Of a DNA stretch of 9,102 nt, positions 4,401 to 9,102 are shown piece after piece. The position numbers were made by a program, and so were the translations under genes. The notes under the pieces are model-generated. The model made no database searches, had not been told where the DNA came from, and saw only the letters and a program-made list of their open reading frames with translations. Source of the DNA: Patescibacteria group bacterium UBA918 (GTDB lineage Bacteria; Patescibacteriota; Minisyncoccia; Phycocordibacterales; UBA918); the NCBI GenBank assembly GCA_002293845.1, contig DBEA01000002.1, forward strand, positions 11,576 to 20,677, given 5' to 3'. The first letter of the stretch is position 1. Every line of letters begins with the position of its first letter.

Positions 4401-4417
4401 CAAATGGGAGGAGCCAG

Positions 4418-5338
4418 TTACTTGGTTTTGAGAGCGACGTAAATGTCCTCGAGCGCTCTGACGGCGTCTCCGGCGGAGATGTTGTTCTGATGGTATTTGA
4501 TGTTGGTGCAGTCGCCCGCGGCCCAAACTCCCGCGACTTCGGTCTTCTGGGTCCAAGGGTCGATCTTGACGCGGCCGTACTCGTCGAGCGGCAAGATGTC
4601 TTTGACGAAGTCGGTATTGGGAATCATACCGATCTCGACGAAGATACCACTGACCGGCAGTTCATGTTCCGCGCCGGCGGCGTCTTGATAACGCAGGCCG
4701 GAAACGAATTTGCCGCCGACAATGGCTGTGGTCGAGGCGCTAGCGATAGCTTTCATGTTAGGGTGGCTAAGTACATGCTCAATAGTAACAGGGTCTGCCT
4801 TGAACTTTTCGCCGTGATGGAGCAAGGTGACGCTCTTGGCGTAAGCTAGGAGCTGGGCGGCGGTTTCGAAGCCGGCGTTGCCGCCACCGATCACAGCTAC
4901 GTCCACGCCGGCGAAGAGGGGACCGTCGCAAGAGGCGCAGTAGGTGAGACCTTTGTTTTCAAAAACGTCCGCTCCCGGTACGGTAAGTTGGCGACGCTTT
5001 GATCCCGAGGCTATTAGGATCGAACGACCTTTTTCAACGGAGCCGTCGTCTAGCGTCACCGAAAATCCCTCGCCTGTGTTTTCGAGTTTGGTCACCAGCG
5101 ATCTGTCCTTGATGGTCAGTACCTCGTCGGCGTAGGTACGGAGGTGATCGGCCAGGCTCTTAGCGAGCGCGTCGCCGGAAATGTGAGGCGTGCCGATCCA
5201 GTTCTGGATGTCGGGGGAGACGGTGCTTTGCCCACCCCATTCTTTGGTGATCAGTAAAGTCTTGAGTCTCTTTCTCGAAGCGTAGACGCCGGCAGCCGTT
5301 CCGGCCGGTCCGCCGCCGACGATGATCAAATCGTACAT
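4418..5338 (-). CDS. AhpF/TrxB-like FAD-dependent disulfide reductase (short form)
   Basis: A 306-residue two-domain flavoprotein disulfide reductase. The FAD dinucleotide fold is at GGGPAG (8-13), the redox pair Cys134-Cys137 is in CASCDG, the pyridine-nucleotide fold is at GGGNAG (151-156), and the second FAD motif is AAGDC (273-277). It should pass electrons from NAD(P)H through FAD to a thioredoxin-, glutaredoxin- or AhpC-like partner in the cytoplasm. The HRRxxxR NADPH motif of classical TrxB is absent: the region reads HHGEKFKADP. The C-terminal half (GIFVEIGMIPNT, DCTNIKYHQ) resembles AhpF, so NADH may be preferred. AhpF's N-terminal thioredoxin-like domains are absent. No redox partner gene is nearby. 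It has its own promoter and terminator and no clear SD. It could equally be annotated trxB. Confidence 0.88.
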   Translation of the reverse strand: MYDLIIVGGGPAGTAAGVYASRKRLKTLLITKEWGGQSTVSPDIQNWIGTPHISGDALAKSLADHLRTYADEVLTIKDRSLVTKLENTGEGFSVTLDDGSVEKGRSILIASGSKRRQLTVPGADVFENKGLTYCASCDGPLFAGVDVAVIGGGNAGFETAAQLLAYAKSVTLLHHGEKFKADPVTIEHVLSHPNMKAIASASTTAIVGGKFVSGLRYQDAAGAEHELPVSGIFVEIGMIPNTDFVKDILPLDEYGRVKIDPWTQKTEVAGVWAAGDCTNIKYHQNNISAGDAVRALEDIYVALKTK

Positions 5339-5386
5339 AGCTGGTTTATAGTTTTCAGTTTGTAGTTTCTAGTAGTGACGCGGAAC

Positions 5387-5395
5387 ATTGTATCA
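5387..5395 (-). promoter_or_regulatory. Extended -10 promoter for the AhpF-like gene
   Basis: The minus strand reads TGATACAAT. The predicted start near 5380 gives a 42-nt, A-rich leader without a clear SD. No good -35 is seen; the strong hairpin at 5398-5426 occupies that position. Confidence 0.55.
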
Positions 5396-5397
5396 CA

Positions 5398-5426
5398 AAG
5401 CGGAGCGCCCTTTGGGCGCTCCGCTT
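5398..5426. terminator. Strong 13-bp GC-rich hairpin upstream of the AhpF-like promoter
   Basis: 5398-5410 pairs perfectly with 5414-5426 around a TTT loop. On the minus strand it ends in TTTG, only a weak T-tract. It could block read-through from ftsZ. It directly abuts the -10 element. Confidence 0.5.
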
Positions 5427-5706
5427 CGTGGTCGCTATCGGGTTACCTTATCTCAACTTGGACCGTCTTAAGAAGGCTGGAACCGACGCAAGTTTTCTAA
5501 TTCGCTATGCTCATAAGAACTTGCTGTCCCGGCTCGCTGGTTCGTCGCGACAGGAAAAAGTCGCTCCTCACATCGCTACGCCTTGCGGTTCCGGCTACCT
5601 TAACTTACTTCGTCGTAGGAACGGCAGGTACCGGTCACGAATCACTAAGTATATTTCTTCGCGATGCTCGAAATCTACTAAGTGTTCGCGACCCCGCCTC
5701 GCGGTG
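5427..5706. other. Gene-free spacer between ftsZ and the AhpF-like gene
   Basis: No ORF here shows protein-like character and no tRNA or known RNA fold is recognised. Several weak inverted repeats occur, for example a 7-bp pair (arms GCAAGTT/AACTTGC) between about 5489 and 5525. Similar filler appears at 110-262 upstream of tRNA-Ser. Confidence 0.5.
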
Positions 5707-5734
5707 TTTTGGCGACGGGACGTAGTCGCCAAAA
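5707..5734. repeat. 10-bp hairpin downstream of ftsZ
   Basis: 5707-5716 pairs perfectly with 5725-5734 around an 8-nt loop. The stem base is A/T-rich but no T-tract follows on either strand, so termination is uncertain. Confidence 0.5.
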
Positions 5735-5758
5735 AACAACGCTCCGGCCCAAAAAGCT

Positions 5759-5786
5759 ACAAAACCAGAAGCAGTTCTGGTTTTGT
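5759..5786 (-). terminator. Intrinsic terminator downstream of ftsZ
   Basis: A perfect 12-bp stem (5759-5770/5775-5786) with a 4-nt loop has A4 and T4 within the stem. A further pair (5750-5757/5792-5799) extends it. It lies about 70 nt past the ftsZ stop on the minus strand. Confidence 0.75.
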
Positions 5787-5855
5787 TTAACGCTTTTTGC
5801 CCCATGGGGCGCTGTGCGGATGAGGTTCTAGGAATCGTGAATACCCATTTTGAGT

Positions 5856-7097
5856 TTAGCGTAACTTAGAGCGCCTGAGGAAAGCTGGTACAGCGCCCCA
5901 ATCATCATCATCTTCGTCGGCGGGATCGACCGGCTTTGGTTCGCGCGGCGGCAAAGGTTCACGAGATGGCGGTGGCGGCGGTACGTTGACCGGTGCCTCA
6001 TCCGCCTTCTCTTCACGCCTAGGAGTACTGAGGGAATTAAAGATCCGGCCCCTGGCGGTCTCCTCTTTTTCGGCGACCTCTCTCACTGGTATTCGCTCTG
6101 GTCGAACAGAAGATAAGATCGCCATCTCCTTTTCGTCGCGGGTTTCCGGGAAACCGGTGGCGATGACGGTCACCTTGACCTCGTTCTTCTTTAGTTTGTC
6201 GTCGCGGATGGCGCCGAAGATGACCTTGGCGTGAGGATCGATAGATTCGGTGATAGCGCGGGCAGCGTCCTGAATCTCGAGCATGCCGAGATCGTCACCG
6301 CCGGCGATGGCGAACAACACGCCCTTGGCGCCGTTGATGGACACTTCGAGGAGAGGCGAGTTGATGGCGTTTCTAGCCGCTTCCTCGGCACGCTTCTCAC
6401 CGTTTGCAGTACCGATGCCCATCAAGGCGCTACCGGCGTTCTCCATGACACTCTTGATATCGGCGAAGTCGACGTTGATGATACCAGGCATGGTGATGAG
6501 ATCGGAGATACCCTCGACGGCATGCTTCAGGACATCGTCACACATCTCAAATGCGTTCTTAATACTGGTGTCGCGATCCACGATCGCCAAGATCCGATCG
6601 TTAGGTATGGTGATGAGAGCGTCCACTTCCTTTTTAAGCTCTTCGATACCTTGAAGCGCTAGACGCATTCTCTCTTGTCCTTCGAATAGGAAAGGCTTGG
6701 TGACGACGCCGACCGTGAGAGCGCCGCTGTCACGAGCGATCTTGGCGACTATCGGTGCCGCACCGGTGCCGGTGCCACCGCCCATTCCACCAGTGATAAA
6801 GATCATGTCGGAACCTTTTAGGGAATTGGCGATCTCTTCGCGCGTCTCCTCGGCCGCACGGCGACCCATATCCGGGTTGCCTCCGGCCCCGAGACCGCGC
6901 GTCAGATTCTTGCCGATGTGGATCTTCTTCTTAGCGAGCGAATGGTGCAGATCTTGAGCATCGCTATTGATGGCGATGAACTCCACCCCCTTTATTTTCG
7001 AGGACACCATGTGATTAATGGCGTTGCCTCCGGAGCCACCGACGCCGATGACTCGGATGCGAGCGAAGGATTCCACGTCTGACTTTATCTGTTCCAT
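5856..7097 (-). CDS. ftsZ: Cell division GTPase FtsZ
   Basis: A tubulin-like GTPase that polymerises into the division ring at mid-cell. The 413-residue length is normal for the family. The N-terminal nucleotide-binding segment contains GVGGSGGNAI (18-27), the tubulin signature GGGTGTG is at 106-112, and the T7 synergy loop NVDFAD (208-213) keeps both acidic residues needed for GTP hydrolysis across the interface. A variable, Pro- and charge-rich linker (about 322-398) leads to the conserved C-terminal peptide DWGAVPAFLRRSKLR (399-413), which binds FtsA and other partners. ATG 7097 has no strong SD. The gene follows ftsA in the usual order, but a terminator and a promoter lie between them, so it is probably its own transcription unit. 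The next gene downstream is the reductase, not a cell wall gene. Confidence 0.98.
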   Translation of the reverse strand: MEQIKSDVESFARIRVIGVGGSGGNAINHMVSSKIKGVEFIAINSDAQDLHHSLAKKKIHIGKNLTRGLGAGGNPDMGRRAAEETREEIANSLKGSDMIFITGGMGGGTGTGAAPIVAKIARDSGALTVGVVTKPFLFEGQERMRLALQGIEELKKEVDALITIPNDRILAIVDRDTSIKNAFEMCDDVLKHAVEGISDLITMPGIINVDFADIKSVMENAGSALMGIGTANGEKRAEEAARNAINSPLLEVSINGAKGVLFAIAGGDDLGMLEIQDAARAITESIDPHAKVIFGAIRDDKLKKNEVKVTVIATGFPETRDEKEMAILSSVRPERIPVREVAEKEETARGRIFNSLSTPRREEKADEAPVNVPPPPPSREPLPPREPKPVDPADEDDDDWGAVPAFLRRSKLR

Positions 7098-7159
7098 ACC
7101 GAAAAATAATGACCTTAGATTAACAACGACACGCCCATTCCCAGGTAGTGTTAACCACT

Positions 7160-7187
7160 ATGATACAGAGTAAAAAGAATATGTCAC
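7160..7187 (-). promoter_or_regulatory. Promoter of ftsZ
   Basis: On the minus strand, GTGACA (7187..7182, 5/6) and TATCAT (7165..7160, 5/6) are separated by 16 bp. The predicted start near 7153 gives a leader of about 56 nt. It fits with the ftsA terminator just upstream. Confidence 0.5.
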
Positions 7188-7257
7188 TATGTTGACACTT
7201 TTCTATTTCGTGTGATTGACGAAATCAGTAAAAAGTTGAAAGTTCATAAAGTCAATA

Positions 7258-7294
7258 TAGAAAAGCAACGGCCCCAATCGAAGGCCGTTGCTTT
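7258..7294 (-). terminator. Intrinsic terminator of ftsA
   Basis: A perfect 12-bp stem (7262-7273/7283-7294) with a 9-nt loop is followed on the minus strand by TTTTCT. It lies about 34 nt beyond the ftsA stop, separating ftsA from ftsZ transcription. Confidence 0.85.
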
Positions 7295-7327
7295 AGGAAC
7301 TTTTGATTTTATAAACTCGCTGACTGT

Positions 7328-8491
7328 TTACGGCAAGAACTGGCTCAGCCACTTGAGGACGGAGTTCTTGGTACTCTTCACGATGCCGATACCGGATCGT
7401 TCCACCTGATCGCTGGCGCCCCAGACGCAAAGACCATAGGCCACCGTCCATAGCGGATCTTTAACTTTACCGTTCTGTCCCGGGTCTAGGAAAAAGACGC
7501 GAGCCGGCAATCGGAGCGCCAACTTAGCGGATTCTTCTATGCCGGTCAAATTGGCTCCGCCTCCGGTCACCACGACACCTGCCGGCAAGAGGCCGTCACG
7601 ACGGATCTTTTTTAGGTGCGCATCCACCAGTTCGAACATGTCGGTCAAGCGCGAGTTTACGATCTCTTCGAATTTGCGCTTCGGATAGTTGGAGGTGCCG
7701 CCGACGCGCTTGACTCTCTCGGCCTCTTCGAGCGGGATCTTGAGCCCAAGTGCTATATCGTTAGTAATGTCGTTCGAACCGATAGGGAAGACTTTGACGG
7801 ATAGCGGCAAGTTGTTTTCGAAGACCGCCAAGGACAATGTCTCGGCTCCGAGGTTGATCAAAATGGAACCGGCGCGCTTTTGAGCCTTCGATAGACCGAC
7901 GAAACTGGCGGCGAGAGGAGAGGCGATGACGTCTTCGACAGCCACACCGGCGGCCTCGACGGCGGCGATGAGGTCGTTGACGTGCTGTTCGATCACGGTC
8001 ACGAACAAAGCATCGACTTCGAGTTTGGTGCCGCGCCGGCCATTAGGCCGGCCGAGCACTCTCTCGCCGTCGAGAGTGTAACCCAAAGGTATGTCATGGA
8101 GTACTCGGCGGTTAGGTATGTGTTCTTCGATGCGCTCCTCACTGTCTTCCAAGACTTTTTCGGTATCCGTTTCCGTCACTTCCGAATCGGCACGCGAGGT
8201 GATGATCTCGCCGTGTGAGAATATCTCATCGATACCGACGGAACTGACCGCCAGATAAGCGCGTTTGATCGGGAAACCGGCGCTCTTCTCCGCCTGAAAG
8301 ACCGCGCTCTGGATACTACGGGTGGCGTCTTGTTCGTTCAGGATGTAACCGTTGCGGAGGCCGCGGCTCTCGGCGAAACCAGTAGCGATGATCTGGGGCA
8401 AGGAACCGGGTGCTCCGGGCACGTCCTTCGCGACCACCACCTTGATCTGGTAAGTGCCAACGTCAATGCCGACGATCACTCGTTCCTTCAT
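7328..8491 (-). CDS. ftsA: Cell division protein FtsA (actin-like membrane tether of FtsZ)
   Basis: A 387-residue actin-fold ATPase that anchors FtsZ filaments to the inner face of the membrane. The phosphate-1 loop is GIDVGTYQIK (8-17). The SHS2/1C insertion spans about 83-165. The adenosine loop is TGGGANLTGI (309-318). The C-terminal amphipathic helix (NSVLKWLSQFLP, 376-387) is the membrane-targeting sequence. The phosphate-2 loop reads NLGAETLSL (213-221) where actin-family members usually have D-x-G-x-G-T, so ATP hydrolysis may be weak. The partner FtsZ C-terminal peptide is encoded by the next gene. ATG 8491 lacks a good SD but overlaps by ATGA the stop of a 43-codon upstream ORF, suggesting translational coupling. 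Its only visible promoter is 136 bp upstream. Confidence 0.95.
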   Translation of the reverse strand: MKERVIVGIDVGTYQIKVVVAKDVPGAPGSLPQIIATGFAESRGLRNGYILNEQDATRSIQSAVFQAEKSAGFPIKRAYLAVSSVGIDEIFSHGEIITSRADSEVTETDTEKVLEDSEERIEEHIPNRRVLHDIPLGYTLDGERVLGRPNGRRGTKLEVDALFVTVIEQHVNDLIAAVEAAGVAVEDVIASPLAASFVGLSKAQKRAGSILINLGAETLSLAVFENNLPLSVKVFPIGSNDITNDIALGLKIPLEEAERVKRVGGTSNYPKRKFEEIVNSRLTDMFELVDAHLKKIRRDGLLPAGVVVTGGGANLTGIEESAKLALRLPARVFFLDPGQNGKVKDPLWTVAYGLCVWGASDQVERSGIGIVKSTKNSVLKWLSQFLP

Positions 8492-8619
8492 CCTGTAGTA
8501 GATTTTGACATCGCTCCGCTACTCCTAAGTAACAGAGACCGTATGCCTGTCTGGTAATGCGCATCGACCCCCGAGTGAGCGTCGGACGATATACGACCAT
8601 AATTCACTACGGGATTCAT
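8488..8619 (-). CDS. Possible 43-codon leaderless upstream ORF coupled to ftsA
   Basis: This short ORF starts at ATG 8619, within 1-2 nt of the transcription start predicted from the extended -10 at 8627-8635. Its TGA overlaps the ftsA ATG in an ATGA junction. The product begins MNPVVNYGRISSDAHSG and matches nothing I know; it has no membrane segment. It could be a leader peptide whose translation delivers ribosomes to ftsA, which has no clear SD. An open frame this long can arise by chance, so conservation in relatives is needed. Confidence 0.3.
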   Translation of the reverse strand: MNPVVNYGRISSDAHSGVDAHYQTGIRSLLLRSSGAMSKSTTG

Positions 8620-8626
8620 TCAGACG

Positions 8627-8635
8627 ATTATAACA
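8627..8635 (-). promoter_or_regulatory. Extended -10 promoter upstream of ftsA
   Basis: The minus strand reads TGTTATAAT, a perfect TATAAT with the TGn extension. It lies between the ybeY stop and the 43-codon ORF. No convincing -35 is present. Confidence 0.6.
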
Positions 8636-8660
8636 TCAACAACGACTCGTTTATTGTGGA

Positions 8661-9032
8661 TTAGCGATATTTTGCTAAGTAGCGATCCTCGAGTTTTTCC
8701 ATCTCGCGGCCATGGTCGTAACCTTTGAGGTGTAGTAATCCGTGAACATATAGAAATATCAGGTGTTCGCGTTCCGTATGTTCGAAAGCGCGCGCTTCGC
8801 GTTTGGAGACGGCCGGCGTTAGATATATCTCACCGGTGTTTTTACTCAAAGGGAACGACAGTACATTCGGCACGTAGTCTTTGCGGCGACTTTGCATATT
8901 GACGGCTCTGGCGCGCGTCTTGCCGACGAGCGAAAGAGAAAGATGGTAGCCCGGTCCCAAGACATCGTTCTTGATGGACTCGAACGGTACTCGATATTTG
9001 GATCTCGTAGTGTTAGTGAGGATAAGAGACAT
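8661..9032 (-). CDS. ybeY: Endoribonuclease YbeY (rRNA maturation factor)
   Basis: A 123-residue metal-dependent endoribonuclease involved in 16S rRNA 3' maturation and ribosome quality control. The zinc-binding motif HGLLHLKGYDH supplies His97, His101 and His107, matching the family pattern H-x3-H-x5-H. The upstream conserved NVLSFP (56-61) and GEI strand are present. It is shorter than the usual 150 or so residues, mainly at the N-terminus, in line with a reduced genome. The start ATG 9032 has no SD. A TAAACT hexamer (9044..9039) sits at the right distance for a leaderless transcript, but this is weak. Expression ahead of ftsA on the same strand could reflect growth-linked grouping. Confidence 0.93.
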   Translation of the reverse strand: MSLILTNTTRSKYRVPFESIKNDVLGPGYHLSLSLVGKTRARAVNMQSRRKDYVPNVLSFPLSKNTGEIYLTPAVSKREARAFEHTEREHLIFLYVHGLLHLKGYDHGREMEKLEDRYLAKYR

Positions 9033-9073
9033 GGATTTAGTTTAAAGTTGAAAGTGGAAAGTGGAAAGGGAAA

Positions 9074-9102
9074 ACCGCCCCGGGCCTGCGGCCCGGGGCG
9101 GT
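9074..9102 (-). terminator. Intrinsic terminator of the gene upstream of ybeY (outside the window)
   Basis: A perfect 13-bp GC-rich stem (9074-9086/9090-9102) with a 3-nt loop is followed on the minus strand by TTTTCCC. It isolates ybeY from whatever lies beyond the window edge. Confidence 0.75.

Noticed and set aside
4042..4417. Replication origin
   Set aside because: Only two imperfect DnaA-box-like words, and no dnaA, dnaN or AT-rich unwinding region nearby.
5428..5790. 120-codon plus-strand ORF in the ftsZ-AhpF gap
   Set aside because: Its low-complexity basic translation spans hairpins and a terminator, and there is no SD or family resemblance.

Overview
The window looks like a chromosomal segment of a Candidate Phyla Radiation bacterium (Patescibacteria, Parcubacteria-like). 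This is inferred from a compact, minimal FtsA and FtsZ, a short YbeY, a short AhpF-like reductase, most core genes lacking clear Shine-Dalgarno (SD) sequences, and hairpins plus tRNA-derived repeats between genes. It cannot be proved without a marker-gene search.

Right two thirds (about 3200-9102) is ordinary core DNA, all on the minus strand. In transcription order it holds ybeY, ftsA, ftsZ, an AhpF/TrxB-like FAD disulfide reductase, a half-length MFS transporter and a YdeI/OmpD-associated-type small protein. ftsA and ftsZ are separated by a terminator and a new promoter. Several minus-strand genes share an extended -10 motif of TGNTANNAT type. One such promoter would start transcription almost exactly at the ATG of a 43-codon ORF whose stop overlaps the ftsA start (ATGA). 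Between the reductase and the MFS gene lies a gene-free stretch with two DnaA-box-like 9-mers, a TTGACA element and a potentially folded RNA ending in a strong hairpin.

Left third (about 1-3200) is accessory DNA. It starts with tRNA-Ser(CGA) on minus and tRNA-Glu(TTC) on plus. Downstream of tRNA-Glu are two copies of a composite repeat built from inverted and direct copies of the tRNA-Glu 3' end. Each is preceded by a 74-bp palindrome. The 17-bp tRNA-Glu 3' end occurs three times in direct orientation (411-427, 627-643 with one change, 2657-2673 perfect), as expected of attachment-site duplications. A second, unrelated repeat of about 43 bp occurs at 1210-1252 and 3133-3175.

Between these repeats sit genes of mixed character. 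They are an AT-rich C39-like cysteine peptidase, a minus-strand ORF that may be the tail of a serine recombinase, a GC-richer HD-domain protein and a small membrane protein. The last two have good SD sequences and tight intrinsic terminators, unlike the core genes. The likely reading is a decayed, nested integrative element or cassette-like cargo region at tRNA-Glu, with the tRNA-derived palindromic repeat as the most unusual component.
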